From contig JAJNNQ010000077.1 of NCBI GenBank assembly GCA_027886175.1, positions 1,426,001 through 1,490,000 on the forward strand: a stretch of DNA of 64,000 nt, written 5' to 3'. Position 1 is the first letter of the stretch; every line of letters starts with the position of its first letter. The position numbers and the translations under genes were made by a program. Below the pieces are notes generated by a model. It was not told the origin of the DNA, did not search any database, and worked only from the letters and a program-made list of their open reading frames with translations. This document shows, piece after piece, positions 1 through 12,170 of the stretch. The DNA is from Phylloscopus collybita. Taxonomy: Eukaryota; Chordata; Aves; Passeriformes; Phylloscopidae.

Positions 1-488
1 TGCAGGGAGAGCAAAGCCTTCCTGGGCTGCCCTCAGGAGATGATGCCCTTTGCTGCTGGAGCTGCTGTGCTGGAGCCCAGCTGTGTCCCAGCAGTGCCCA
101 TGGCCTGGCCCTGCCTGTGCTCACAGCACGCACACGCAGCAGGACAGTGACCAAGCTGCCACAGCCCTGCGGCCTGACAGCCACAGAAGGGCTGGGAAGA
201 AGAGGCTGCAGTTGGGAAGAGCAGCTGTGGGAAGAGCCAGGGCCATTGTCCCTGGCTGTGCTGCTGGGCTGGGAGTCTCTGCCCTGCACCTCTGCTCACA
301 GGCACTGGCCCTGCAGAGACAGAGAGGGGCTGAGGGAACATCTTGGGCACCCAGGGCAGAGCAGGACACTTTATTTGACAGAAATGCAGAGTGATCAGGG
401 CTCCTGACTTTCTGTGCTTAACACAGGAATGGAAGATACTGATGTAGCAATACTGGGACTAATGGCATGCGTTTATAAAAAATATAGC

Positions 489-506
489 AAAAAAAAAAAA
501 AAAAAA
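489..506. repeat. Poly-A tract at the site of expansion in the partner arm
   Basis: An 18-base A run. In the inverted partner the same flanks enclose about 1 kb of polypyrimidine repeat, so this may resemble the short progenitor state or a contracted one. Confidence 0.85.
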
Positions 507-1504
507 TAGAACTCATCAAATAGAATACCAAAGCTCCCAGCACGGCACTCTGCACTTGTGCCCGAGCCCTTCCCTCTGCTGGGGCTGGCCTGGGGCTTTT
601 CCTGCAGCAGGATCTGCCCTGGTCCTGGCACAGGAAAGGCAGTTCCTGCTGGAGCAGGAGGCTCTGCCTGCAATGGGCTCAAACAGCTCCAACAAGGCCC
701 TGTTTGCAAAGCCCCCAGTGGGAAATGAAGAAGGGGATCATGCTGCTTTGGGGGTGAAGAATGCCGAAAGCAGCCTGACTCCTCCATGCCAAAGTTCCAC
801 ATGCTGAGAGGGAGCTGAAGCTGTGGCAGAGCTGCTCAAATCCCCAGAGAAAGCAACAACCCAGTGACACCACTGAGAGCTTCTGCAGAGCTGCTGAGCT
901 GGCCCAGCCTGGGCACATCTGACTGACAGGGCAGCACTTCAGACTAGAAAAGCCCCATCCCAAATTTTAACTGCAGCATCTCCTGACATTTCCCTCCTTG
1001 GGGGGGTGTGGAGAGTCCTCCCTGGAGTGGGAACACCCCTCAAGGTCACTGCCTGAGGCTGAGCTAAAGAGATTTGCCCACGGTTGTTGGTCTGGGGGCG
1101 TGACACCCATCTCTGGTTAATAACTGGTTTTGCTTTAATACAATTGCTTCAAAATTGCATCCCAGAGCACTATCTTAAAATAGATGTTACAGCTCCTGTA
1201 CTGTGGTGTAAATCATTCTGATTAAGACCTTTTTTTCTATTCATGATCATAATCAGTCATATCTCTATGTACATAAATACTTCTGGTTTGCCATCCTTGA
1301 TGTTGTGGGACAAAGTTGTACAATGTTTTAATTCCACCTGTACAATCCTTTAGGCATAAATCCTTGAGAAAGTCTGGGGCTGGGATTAGACCCAGGCACT
1401 ACCAGGATCCTCTCCCAGAAGGAGTTTAGAAAGCCCGGGTGTCCTGGTTTGGGTCCTTTGTGAACCTCGTGACCCAACAGGAGCTTCTCTAATAAACTTG
1501 GCCT

Positions 1505-1640
1505 GAAGCTGCCACTCTGCCCATGACAGGAACCCCTGGGAGTGTCTGTGACATCCCAGCTCTTTGGCAGCCTGGACACTCCTGGGATATCCCCGTGGAG
1601 CCCCTGGGAGTGTCGGTGACCTCGCTGTTCTTTAGGAGAA
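1505..1640. repeat. Minisatellite, 68-bp unit, about 1.5 copies
   Basis: The phrase 'cccctgggagtgtc' followed by gtgaca/gtgacc recurs at 68-bp spacing. The inverted partner at 32461-32640 holds about 2.5 copies of the same unit, showing copy-number change since duplication. Confidence 0.7.
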
Positions 1641-2990
1641 CAGGGATGTCACCACTGGACTCCTGCCCCTGCCTGGGACAAATTGGCTCCTTGGCATGGC
1701 ACAGACACCTCTCTTGTCACTCTGCAGCCCTTTGACTGTCACCTCATGACCCTTAGGAAGATTAGGGAGCCCTGGGATGTCACCACAGAGCCCCTGTGAC
1801 TGAGTGTGACCAAAGAGATCTTCAAGAGCCCAGAGACCCCTCAGATGCCACCATGGAGCCCCTGTGCCTGCACGTGAGCTCACAGCTCTTGAGCAGCTGG
1901 AAACCCCTGGAATCTCTTCAATCTGCTCTGCTGAGGATGGATCCTCAGCAACTTGGAGGTTCCCTGATGAATTTCAGCTCTGCCGAGGCTTCTTCAGTCT
2001 TCAGCTCTTCAGTTCAGGAATTCAGTGCCAAAGGCTCATTAACATTCCAAAGCACTCTAACAAGAAAAGCCTCTGGGAATAATTAAATTTCAAGTCTTCA
2101 ATTCTTCCGTGGTTAACTGTACAGGATTCAGAAGTGGATTCAAAGAGAATATACTATATTTTTCTTTAAATGCAGGGAGGCTTTTTTTTTGTCCCCTTTT
2201 GTTTTGTTTTCCTGTTTATAGACTGGTATTAGCCATCTCCAGTTGATATTGATCACCAGCACCTCCTAACCTGCTCTGAATAGATATGAACATCAAGACC
2301 CATCATGGCTGACAATCAATCACACTTTGTCCCTATCCCCACCCCACCATTTCCCTCATCCAGCCCCTGGCACTCAGAGCAGCCTTGTGCAAATCTGAGC
2401 TCCCTCCATTCCAGGCTGCACCTGCAGCTTGCAGCTCCTTGGCACCAACTCCCACCTGCTTTTCTTGCAGAAGGAGCTGCCTGAGACACAGAGGGATGTT
2501 CATTTCTTGTCAGCCAACAAAGCCAAGGGAAGGCACAGCTCCATGAAAAACACAAGTCCAGCCAGTGACACAAAGAGAGGGCAAGATCAGGATTTCTTCT
2601 CCTGCCATTCTACAGTTCCAGGAAATTCCTGGTCTCTCCTGCTGCTGGGAAAACTTGGACATTTCTTAGAAGTGCTCCAATGACCCAGCTAATGAAGATG
2701 TGCTGGTGCACCTGGCAAGCTGCAGGTCCCCTACAGCCCTGCAGGGCTCCTGTCCGATCTGCTCTGCTCCAGTCTAAAACAGGGACCAGCATTGTCCCAG
2801 CATCATTAGAGAGCTGAATTGGAAAGGAGCTCAGCAAGTCAGCAGCCCAAGCTGTCAGAAACTGGGTCAGACCGAGTGGTTCAAGGCTTGATTTGGTCTG
2901 GATGGGAAAATGCCAAAGGACAGGGATTAGGGGGCAGCATCTCAGCAGCTGGCTGAGCCCATGGGAACAAAGGTTTCCTCCTGTCCTGGT

Positions 2991-3489
2991 TGAGCCTCCC
3001 CTCTTTCACCCTCTGCTCCTTGTCTTTTGTCTCCCAGCAGGCCCCCAGTGAAGAGCCTGGCTCTGTGCTCTCCATCACCTCCTCGGGGGCACTGCCAGGC
3101 TGGGATGAGGAGCCCCTCAGCCTTCCCTGCTCGGGGCTGGACAAGCCCAGCTCCCTCAGCCTCTCCTGACAGCCCAAGGGCTGAAGCCCCACCTTGGAGC
3201 CCTTCCCTGAGCCTGCTGCAGCTGCCAGACATCTTTCCTGCCCTGGGGAACCCAACCCAGACCACAGGGACCTGGAGAATCCCTGTCCTTGATGTCCTGG
3301 TGACACAGCCCAGCCCCTTGTCCCCGTGTCAGGCTCTGGGGTCGATCCTGTGGAACATCCTTTGGTGGAGGCTGTGGCTCCAGGTGCACTGGGGGGGTAC
3401 CAGGGGACAGGGGACCCTTCTGGGCATGAACAGCATTGGACTTCTTGGGGGAAACTGTGAGGAGGAGCTGGGGCAGAGTGACCAACCCA
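2991..3489. other. No gene recognised
   Basis: Moderately GC-rich sequence. About 3027-3083 is matched in reverse at 29190-29245, so it was part of a rearranged duplication. A 178-codon frame at 3027-3563 is open but resembles no family I know and runs into the tandem repeat that follows. Confidence 0.6.
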
Positions 3490-3712
3490 CTGACCTCACA
3501 CAGCCCTCCTGGGATGTCACACAGCCCCTAATGATGTCACACTGCTGGTCTCTGATGTCATAGCCTGCTCTTTGATGTCAGACCTTTGTCCTGTGATGTC
3601 ACAGCTGGCTCTGTGATGTCACAGACATGGCCCATGATGCTACAGCTCCTCAATGACCTCACATAACCCACTCTGAGATGTCATAGCCCACTCTGTCACC
3701 TCATGGTTCCAG
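3490..3712. repeat. Degenerate ~20-25-bp tandem repeat with TGATGTCA core
   Basis: About nine copies of a short unit centred on tgatgtcac/t/g, with spacers such as cagctggctctg. The core is one base from the palindromic CRE/ATF site TGACGTCA. Copies are imperfect, so this is an old minisatellite; any transcription factor binding is speculation. Confidence 0.75.
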
Positions 3713-3868
3713 ATGATCAATGGTCTGCACCTGGTGAGCTGACACAATGCTCACTCTCCAAAACCATGGCCCATGGAAACCACACAATGCCCATTGTGTA
3801 AGAAGGGGAACTGGAAGTTCAGCACCCTCAGTGTCCTGCCAGCTCAGTCAGGCCCACTGGAACATTGG

Positions 3869-4163
3869 GGTCTGTGACCACCAGGGACCACCAGAAAGAC
3901 CCCCAGGGCAGAAGAGGGCATGCAAAAGGGGAGGGGAAATGTGTTAATGATTTCAGGGAAATGGTTATCATATGTCTGTTTAGTCTGGGACAGGCAATGA
4001 ACATGTATCCAAAATCCAGAATATAAACAGAAACTTTCCTGTGCTCAGCAGGCACAGCTTTGGAGGAGCTATCCCCCCGTGCATCCAGCTGAATAAAGAA
4101 TGCTGCTTCTGAATGCTACACTGGGGTGAAGGAGTTTTTGATTTTACTGATCTTTTGGTAACA
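3869..4163 (+). mobile_element. Probable solo LTR
   Basis: The segment begins TG, ends CA (ttggtaaca), and has an AATAAA polyadenylation signal near 4091 about 70 bp before its end, the layout of a retroviral LTR in plus orientation. I see no convincing target duplication, so the edges are uncertain. No internal viral sequence adjoins it. Confidence 0.4.
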
Positions 4164-4225
4164 CTCCCACTCCCAACGGAAGCTCTGTCTGCTGCTGTTC
4201 ACAGACAGAAAAGGGCTGCTGGGAG

Positions 4226-4281
4226 ATCACAGAATGACCAGGTTGGAAGAGACCATCAAGATCATTGAGTCCAATCCAGGC
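4226..4281 (-). mobile_element. CR1 LINE 3'-end-like fragment
   Basis: The string 'cacagaatgaccaggttgga' followed by agagaccatcaagatcattgagtccaa matches the reverse complement of the conserved avian CR1 3' end. It stops where the ERV-A LTR begins, so the retrovirus may have landed in or beside it. Confidence 0.55.
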
Positions 4282-4288
4282 CCTAACA

Positions 4289-4621
4289 TGTCGTACACAA
4301 CACAAAGAATTCACACACACATGATGTGGTGTCCAAGGGAGAAAAGAGGGTGGTTTATTTACAGATTCAACATTTATTGAGTTCCAGCAGTGACCATGGA
4401 TTGGAGGAAGAAAATCTTCCTCCTCGACCACACTGGACAACCAAACAGTGCATCAACAGTCTCCTCCTTATGAAAAGAATGTAAACATTGTTAGATTTTA
4501 CCATAACAAAAAAAGTTATTTATGTAAAATTATATCTGACTCCAAAACACCAAAGGCTAAAAATAAGACTTTACAAAACTCCTTAAAGGGACAGAGAAGA
4601 ATGGCAAAAACCCAGATAACA
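4289..4621 (-). repeat. 3' LTR of ERV-A
   Basis: Read on the minus strand the segment starts TGTTATC and ends ACA, with the polypurine tract immediately 5' of it (4622-4640 on the plus strand reads tctcacccttcttccgttt). Plus-strand 'tttatt' near 4358 and 4370 gives AATAAA-type signals in the expected distal half. Confidence 0.65.
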
Positions 4622-4698
4622 TCTCACCCTTCTTCCGTTTAAGAAAGAAATTAAAAAAGAAAAATGAACAGTGTTAAAAAGGAAAATATGAACAATAT

Positions 4699-5852
4699 TC
4701 AGTGCCCACTCATGGAAGAATCATCGGAGTGATCACTCGTGTTGTCTGCATTGGAGTCATCACTCGATGATTCGCCCACTTGATGACTTTCAGTTTGGTC
4801 ACGGTTTCCATTTCGCCTGTTGGCCAGATTCTGTCTCTGCGGTCGCAGGTCAGGGTGAACACACTTCAAAGGTACCCAGCATACCCCAGTATCTGTGACT
4901 ACCCTCGCATACCCATGCCCCAAAGTGAGGTCAAAGGGCCCTTCCCACTTTTGGTGACTAAATTCCACACCTGAACCTTCATTTGAGGCTGATGTGTCTT
5001 GTCCGAGCCCTGCCACGAGAAGCAATGACCCATAATGACAGGATTATTTGAGCTCTGCAGCACCGTAAGGTAACTGATGGTGAACAAAGCTTTTGCCAAC
5101 CAACTGTGCAGGGTTTCACCCTGCATTCCCCATTTTTGTTTTTGTAGAACCTGCTTCAGAGTGCCATGAGCGCATTCTACAATAGCTTGACCAGTTAGAG
5201 AATGAGGGATACCAAACTTGTGTGACACACCCCATGACTACAGGAACTGCCGCACCTTCTGCAATGCGTAGGCAGGACCATTGTCGGTTTTCACAGTGGA
5301 AGGTATGCCTAGAACGGCAAAGGCCTGACTCCAGTGGGCAGTGACATCGTGGGCCTTTTCTCCAGTGTGAGCAGAAGCCCACATCGCAGAGGAGAACGTG
5401 TCCACCGTGACATGCACATATTTGAGCCGGCCGAACTCGGCAATCTGGGTGACATTGGTCTGCCAAAGCTCCAAGGCCCTGAGGCCTCTGGGGCTTACCC
5501 CTGCCAGCAAAGGCGCAGCAGGCATGTGACAGTCGTCACACAACTCAACAATGCCACGAGCCTCAGTTGGCGTCAAATGAAACCGCTTCTGCAGGGTACG
5601 TGCATTTTGGTGGAAAAACCCATGCGATGCTTTGGCCTGCGCGAGTATGTCAGGCTGAGGTGCTGCCCAGGCTGGGTTAGCCAATTTGTCAGCCCTCGCG
5701 TTACCTTCCGCTACAAACCCTGGCAAATCAGTGTGACTCCTTACATGCAGAACATAGTACAGATGAACTCGGGCCTGGATCGCACCCCACAAGGCTTTCA
5801 GTAACTGAAACAGAGCAGGATTACTGACCTTCTTCAAAACTGAATAACCCAA
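4699..5852 (-). pseudogene. pol: ERV-A pol remnant: RNase H end and integrase
   Basis: Integrase joins viral DNA to the host chromosome. The N-terminal part ends an RNase H domain (GNARADKLAN near residue 50). Next comes the integrase zinc-binding pattern HX3H...CX2C (SHGFFH ... CDDC), then the core with its first two catalytic Asp residues (HVTVDTFS and KTDNGPAY). An in-frame TAG near 5238 interrupts the core. The same frame then resumes with GQAIVECAH, which holds the catalytic Glu. A frameshift between about 4900 and 5025 leads into the C-terminal domain (GPFDLTLGHGYA, WVPLK) and an acidic/Ser tail. It cannot make a working enzyme. Motifs identify it clearly as class II (beta/alpharetrovirus-like) pol. 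Confidence 0.88.
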
Positions 5853-6038
5853 CCATCCATCAACAGTCTCCTCCTTATGAGAAGGATGTAAACATGGGTA
5901 GACAGTTACAATAACAAGAAAGGTTGTTTATGTAAAATGGGGAGAGACTCCATTGCAAAAGGTAAACACAGAAGGCTGAAATAGAACTTTAGAAAAACTT
6001 CTTAAAGAGACAGAGGAGAACAGCAAAAACCCACACAA
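5840..6038 (-). repeat. Partial 5' LTR of ERV-A
   Basis: The stretch 'catcaacagtctcctcctta' and the following ~180 bp repeat 4448-4621 in the same orientation at about 80% identity by eye. It ends acacaaca, the complement of an LTR TGTTGTGT start. The U5 side is missing where it abuts pol. Confidence 0.6.
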
Positions 6039-7768
6039 CAGGCCATATCTGCTGATTAGGGGTACTGTTTAAGGATGCCTCCTCTACTATAAAACAAAGA
6101 TTCTCCTCTTCTACTCTCAAAATCATCTTCATCTCAAAAAACTAAAAATCTCCTTTTCCTTGGGAGGAAAGAGCTTCATATCATTTTTAACTAGAACCTT
6201 ACATCCCCCCCAAATAGCAACTATATGTTACAAGAAAAAAAATACTCCATTCTCCATAGTTTACTAGAAATGTCCAGCCAAATTAGGCCACTCCTCCTCC
6301 TTGGCCCCAAAGAGTCTTTTCACTCTCTCTTTACAGACTTCAGTTTCATGCTATGTCTCTTTATAGTTGCATCAATTTGTCTGTCCACACTCCGGGAAGG
6401 GCCGGTGCTCTGGGAGTTCCATCTGCTGGCAAAAAGAGTTCAATGTGCCCAGGCCTGTGGTGGTTATGTGGTCCCTGCCAGGCAGGAGCTGCAAAGATCT
6501 CAAAGCCATGCCAGTGGGGAAGGCCAAGAAACGGCAGCCAGGATCTCAGTAGTGACCCAGACTGATGGATGCCTTTCCCCTGCCACCCTCAGTCACATCT
6601 GGGGTGGCTCAGCTCGGGGGTGCTCCCAGGGGCCTGGGAAGGGGAGGGAGGGAACATTTTCTCCCGGCCCTGGCCGAGGAGCAAGCAGCTGCCGGGGCTT
6701 TTCCTCCCCTCTCCCCCGCCGGCAGCCGGGGGAAAAGGGGTTCAGCCGCCCGGGCCGCTCCCTGCGGGGGCTGCGGCTCCCGGAGGCCCGGCCGGGCCTG
6801 GCCCGCCCCAGCTGCCACACGATGTTACCTGGTGGCTCAGCGGGAGAAAAGAGGGAGGCTCCAACACAGTCTCAGCTTTGTATGGGTATTACCAAAAGTC
6901 ACATTCTGTTTTCTCAGTGCTAAAACCACATGCCAAGAGCCAAGAACTGGCTCCTGATAGATCTGTCCTTTCTAAAGAAATTCAAAGGTCCTAACTAAAA
7001 CCAAACTCTGTTAACCCATGACAAATGTAAACTCCACAGGACAAGGCAGTGCAGATGGGGCACAGGGTGAACAAGAACCTTTGGCTTTTTGAGACCAGGG
7101 GCATTCTTTGGGGGAAAAATGTTCTATTGGCCCCAACTCTTCCTTGTGGCTGCTGCTGAAGTACCCTCAAGGGAGGCATCGACATTGCCTGGAAACAGGA
7201 CCCAAACCATCCTTTAGGAAGCCGTTTATGGGCAGTCTCCACACACCCAGCAGCTCCCATTCCCAGTACCAAAGGTCTGATTTCCTATTTCCCACTGTGG
7301 GCTGCTGATGGATCCAGAGCTGCTCCCTGTGCTGCTGTTGTGTCCCCGGTGCCTTTGGGCCACAGGAGTTTCACAGTGGTTCTGTTCCTCCTGGTGGTGC
7401 TGTTTCCAATGTGCTGTGACCAAAATCCATCCTCAACTTCCCAAACCCACAAGTTCTTTTCCTTTTTCCAGATGCAATTTTTGGATGCCTTTTAACATAT
7501 CCAGTGGCTCAGCCTCTTTTAACTGACTGCCCCACTGTTCGCATGGTGCTTTGAGCTCAGCCCACTCCAGAGCAAGCGAGCTCCAGGGAAGGGCTTCCCA
7601 TCCAGGGATTTCTGATAGGAGTGATTCCTTACATTTACATTTAAAAAGTGGCATTCTGGTGTGATCTGGCCAGACTTCACCAATTTTATTTTACCAGTGG
7701 GCAGGGTCAGCACCCAAGACACAGACACCACCTGAAGGACTCAGGGTCATTTCCTGTAGTTCAAAGCA
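6039..7768. other. No gene recognised; GC-rich patch
   Basis: AT-rich to about 6350, then a strongly GC-rich stretch at 6650-6830 with many CpG dinucleotides (for example gccgcccgggccgctccc). Several frames are open across the GC-rich patch but none shows recognisable domains. It may be a small CpG island or a GC-rich repeat. 6850-7768 is unremarkable. Confidence 0.5.
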
Positions 7769-9129
7769 GCAAAGGAGCACAAAAGGAGCAGCTCAGCAAT
7801 GCACCCAACCATCACTACCAAAGATTGCCTGCAGTGAGTAAGAAAGATCCATCACCAGTGACCCTCAGACTTTCCCATCACCCACACCCACACATCAGCT
7901 GGGGGAAGCTGTCACAGCCAAGGACTGCAGAGCCACTCCTGGACACTGGGAATTCCTGCAGGTGCCTCCAGCCACAGGTGAGGCTCCAGCCTCACTGGGA
8001 GAGGGCCCAGCTTTGATAGTGCTGAATAAACAAACTGACAGCACTTCTAGAGTGGGAACATCTGGATTCATCCTCCTCTTGGGTTCTTCCCAAAGCCTGG
8101 CCAGGGCCCAAGGAGGAACCAAGGCAGGTGACTTTGACCATACAGCCCCAAACAAGGTCAGATGTCAGATTTCACGGCCTTGTCCAAATTCTAAACATAG
8201 AATGGTCAATTCATGTTTCACTAATGAGTGGCTACATTTATCACAGTGCTAATGACAATGCATATTTCACTAATGAGCAGATACAAAGATAACCTTTGGC
8301 TGGAAGGTTCACCCAGAGGACACCTTTGTTTCAGGGCCTGTTGTTCAGGCCTCACTCAGGCCTCTTGTCCAGGCCTGGAATGAGCAGGGATATCTTTCAC
8401 CAGATCAGGTTGTTCAGAGCCCTGTCCCAGCTGGACTGGAATGTTTCCAGGGACGGGGCATTGACCACCTGCAGCCCTCCACATCCCCCTGGCCATGGAA
8501 CCTGGCTGCAGAAATGGCTCCTTCGGGTGCTTTCCAAGGAACCTTGAACTGATGGGGGTTGCTGTGGCACCCAAACCCAGCAGTGGGGTGAGTGCAGTGT
8601 CCAGGGCCACAGCCCCTTGCAATGGCCCAGGGCAGGTTGGGATGATGATCCACCCTCACTCCTGGCCCAGGGCAGGGCTGCAGTGGCCTTGGTGGCACCT
8701 TGGGCTGGCACAGACTTGAGGAGGGTGTCTGTTTTCAGTGGGGAAACTCAGGAGTTTTACATTGCTAAAAAAATTTGGAAGCCCCTGTTTGCCTGAGTGT
8801 GGGCAGCTCTCCAAGCAAAGCAGGTCCCAGGTGAGTGAGGAGAGACAGGATGGGGTTGGAGAATGTGGAGCAAGGTTGTCCACACTGGGTCAGACCTCAA
8901 GGCACAGCTTCTCTGAGCAGGCCAGACCTCCTGAGGAGAGATGCTGGATCAATATCTATCACTGAATGCTGCAATCAGCTCTGCTCTAGACAGAGCAGTA
9001 ATATTAATAACACTTTATATCAGGCATGTGCAATTCTTAGAAACTCTTTGAAATCTTTCTCCATAACTGTAACAAAAAAAATTTCCTAAGAAACTGCACC
9101 ACACTAGAAAAAATCAAGGAACAGCCCTG

Positions 9130-10215
9130 GTTTGTCAGGATTTGCTTGATCCTAATGAGCCCCATGGTGCATTTGGTGCTGAGCCCTGGAACCTCAGGGC
9201 CCGAGGGGAGATGGCACAAACCTTTCCAGGAGTCAAAATCAGAAGAAAAACCCAAAGTGTCTCCAGGTATTAATGGGTTGCACTGAGATCCATCCCTAAC
9301 ACAGGCTCTTTTATGGAATCCTTGGAGAAGAAAATTGGAGGCCAGGATTGCACAAAAACCTCTCAGAGACTCAGTGTGGGAAGGAAATTCCAAAGTACCT
9401 TAAAAACCCTGAGTATCTCAGAGTATAAATGAGCCCCACTGAGTGTCAGTACAAATCTCACAAGGGACTCATTAAAGCAGATAATTGGAGGCCAGGATGG
9501 CACAGAAACTTTTCAGAGACTCAGTAGCCAAAAAAAAAGTTCAACTCAAAGTTAAGTAACTTTGAGTACCTTAAAGTATTAATGAGCCCCACTGAGTGTT
9601 TTACTGACTAAGAATCCCAAGAGACTTGTTAAAGTAGATAATTGGAGCCAGGATTGCACAATCTTGCTCACAGAATCAGATTTAAAAGGGAAACACCACG
9701 AACCTTCAAATAACTGAAGTACCTTGAAGCATTAATGAACCCCACTGAGTGTTATTACTGACAAAGCCTCTCAAGGGACTAATTACAGCAGATAATTGGA
9801 GGCCAGGATTGCACAAACTTCTTAGACCCAGTGTCCAAAAAAGTTCTTCAATAAACTTTGAGTATCTTAAAGTATTAATAAGCCCCACTGAGTGTTTTTA
9901 CTGACTGAGAATCCCAAGGGACTTGTTAAAGCAGATAACTGGGGCCATGTTTGCACAAACCTCTCATAGAGTCAGTTTTAAAGGGGAAACACCAAGAACC
10001 TTAAAACAACTGAAGTACCTTGAAGCATTAATGAGCCCCACTGAGTGTTGTTACTGACAAAGCCTCTCAAGGGACTAATTAAAGCAGATAATTGGAGGCC
10101 ATGATTGCACAAACCTCTCAGAAACTCCAAGGCAAAAGCCAAACCCAAAGTCCTTTGAGGAACCTGAAGTATTTGGGAGCATTCAGGAGCCCCCCCAGGG
10201 CCATTCCTGACCAGG
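9130..10215. repeat. Tandem array of ~150-bp monomers, alternating two types
   Basis: The landmark 'taatgagccccactgag' or a variant starts near 9152, 9271, 9424, 9581, 9733, 9876, 10029 and 10179, so most monomers are 143-157 bp. From 9581 two monomer types alternate: one with 'aagaatcccaag...ttaaaagggaaacacc', the other with 'aaagcctctcaagggacta'. This gives a ~305-bp two-monomer unit. The partner array at 58185-58960 has two fewer monomers. No coding capacity. Confidence 0.85.
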
Positions 10216-11404
10216 GCTCCCCAGGGACTCCTTCCAGCACATCCTTGAGGCCACTGGGCTGTCAGGGGGATGCTGAGGGCAGGACAAAGGGGCTGACAGT
10301 GCCCAGCCTTGCTGGGGCTGTGCCAGGAGGTCCCAGGGCCTCAGGACAAGGTGTTTCCTGACAGCCCTTGGTGGCACAGACCCTGCTGTGCTCCTGGCCA
10401 CCAAGACTTGGCTTCTCTTTGTCCTCTCCTGTCCTCACTGCCTGCAGTTCTCTGCTCTGCCTGGGGACTGCGGACACTTGCTCTGTTGTGTGCCTCAGTG
10501 GGACCCATTAAAACTTGCAGAAACTTTGGAGTTGGATTCTGACTTGGAGTTCTTGAGAGGTTTCTTCATCTCCCTGTCAGGGACTGATGTTCAGGGCCTC
10601 AGCACCAGCCCCAAGAGGGTCATTGAAGTCCTTGTGCTGTGTCTGTGCTGATGAGCTGGGCTGGGCTCCTGGCACAGAGGCATCAGCTCCCGGCAACCAA
10701 GAAGAGCTTCAAAAGACATTTCTCCTGATGAGCAACTCTTTTCCCAGCCCAGCAGGGCTCACTGGAGAAGAAATCCTCATATCATTGTGAACAGTCACTC
10801 TCTGGCTGGGGGAAGATAAGCTGCACTTCCTGCAGGGATCTCCTGAAGCTGCCACATCCCACAGGTCTGAGGCCCTTCCAGGAGGACTCTCAGAGCTGCT
10901 GCAGGGCAGGGATGTGGCCCTGGGGCAGGGCTGGGTTTCTCTGCTGCAGCAGCCCAGGCACAGCACAGGGCAGCTCCCTGAGCCAGGCTCTGCTGCAGGG
11001 CTGAGCAGCCGGGGCTGCAGCCAGGGCTGCCCAGGGCTGTCCTGCAGAGCAGGGTCCTGCAGCCCAGGGCTCTGTGCTGGCCCAGGGACTCTGCTGCCTG
11101 CCAGGGACAGCTCTCAGCCAGCCCTGGGAGCTGCTCCCAGCGCTGGGGAGAAGCTATGGCGGGAAGGAGCCACCCTGAGCAGGGCAGGTGCTGCTGCTGA
11201 GAGGTGCTGTGTGGGGCAGGGCTGCTCCCAGCTCCACACCAGCCTGGGCACAGCTCTGGAGGACACTTCCCAAAAGAAGGTGAGCCTGGGATTGCTGTAA
11301 AGATCAGGAGCTTTCCTGAGAGTGTTTTCAATTTCCTGCTTGGAGAAGGATGGGAGAGTTGTGGTGATGACAAAACAATTTTTGCTTTTTATGCATTTTT
11401 CATA

Positions 11405-11645
11405 TATTTGTAGCTCTGTTAACTGCTATTATATAATTAAAAAACTATAATCTTTAATTTACTCTATTTAACTACTATTGCATATCCTTAGTATAGTATA
11501 CATACACTCATATACTATAGCTTATATTTCATGGTATACATATATATACGTAGATACATATAGTATATATATACTTATTTAAGTATAATTCTTAATTAAT
11601 TCTAGCATGTTTCTTACCCTTTCTTTTAAGTTTTAGAACAATAAG
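11405..11645. repeat. AT-rich, TATA/ATAC-rich low-complexity stretch
   Basis: Many tatatac/gtatac steps (for example 11520-11575). Its counterpart in the other arm is 56650-56960, of similar type but different detail. Confidence 0.7.
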
Positions 11646-12034
11646 CTGACCTTCTAATTACATTCCTGAACTACTGTGTAGTGTTATTACCAGGAAGGGG
11701 ACCTACAAGAAGAACCTTTTGATTTTGACCCAAAGTGTGAACAGTCATTAAAAAAAAAGTGGGGCAAAGAAAACCTTGGTGCAATGGATTGACCCAGGAA
11801 TGTGTAACTGGGGCAACTGAATCTCCTTTTGCATGTTCCTGTTAAATATCCTAATTAATCAACCTCAATAAATTGTTGAAATCAGGGGCTGGGTGTGCCC
11901 AATGCCCACTGGGACACCTGGAAGCTTCCAGTAATGGTTTGATTTTTATTTTACTGTTCTAATGCTGTTAATAGAGTCATTTTTTTTCTCTTTTCATTAT
12001 AGGCAACAGGAGGATGAGAGAAGCAGAACAGGAA

Positions 12035-12170
12035 TTGCAATCACAGAGTCACAGAACATTCTGAGTTGAAAGGGACACTCAGGATCATCAAAGGAATGTT
12101 TGAACTTCTACAGAGACTCCAGAACTGTAACTTTGGGTGGTCAGTCTCTCTGCTGGAAGGCTCCTAAAGG
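12035..12170 (-). mobile_element. CR1 LINE 3'-end fragment
   Basis: The sequence 'agtcacagaacattctgagt' and then tgaaagggacactcaggatcatcaaa resembles the complement of the CR1 3' end. The same fragment is present in the other arm (56155-56265), so insertion predates the duplication. Confidence 0.5.

Larger units (their letters stand above)
1..2990. repeat. Inverted segmental duplication, arm A
   Basis: This stretch is the reverse complement of most of 30340-35664. Position 1 pairs with about 35664 and the homology is cut by the window edge. Stretches such as 556-807 pair with 33348-33599 almost base for base. Three places differ by large insertions in the partner: near 510 (receptor fragment plus polypyrimidine repeat), near 2625 (A/C satellite) and near 1600 (one fewer 68-bp unit here). 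No open frame in it looks like a gene; the long frames are open in several phases and both strands. Confidence 0.9.
4289..6038 (-). mobile_element. ERV-A: class II endogenous retrovirus remnant
   Basis: In minus-strand order this holds an LTR fragment (about 6038-5840), the C-terminal part of RNase H plus integrase (5852-4699), a polypurine tract next to 4622, and a 3' LTR (4621-4289). About 180 bp of the two LTRs align (4448-4621 with 5852-6038). Gag, protease, reverse transcriptase and env are absent. The polypurine tract and LTR start (AGGGTGAGA then TGTT) match ERV-B and ERV-D, so all three belong to one class II family. Confidence 0.8.

Noticed and set aside
3027..3563. 178-codon frame as a gene
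   Set aside because: No domain, no splice or promoter context, and its end lies in a tandem repeat. The start lies in rearranged duplicated DNA.
5334..5804. 156-codon plus-strand frame
   Set aside because: It is the antisense shadow of the ERV-A integrase.
10795..11373. ~191-codon frame shared with 56988-57563 in the inverted arm
   Set aside because: Shared only because the arms are duplicates. GC-rich sequence with CTG/CAG runs, other phases also open, no domain.
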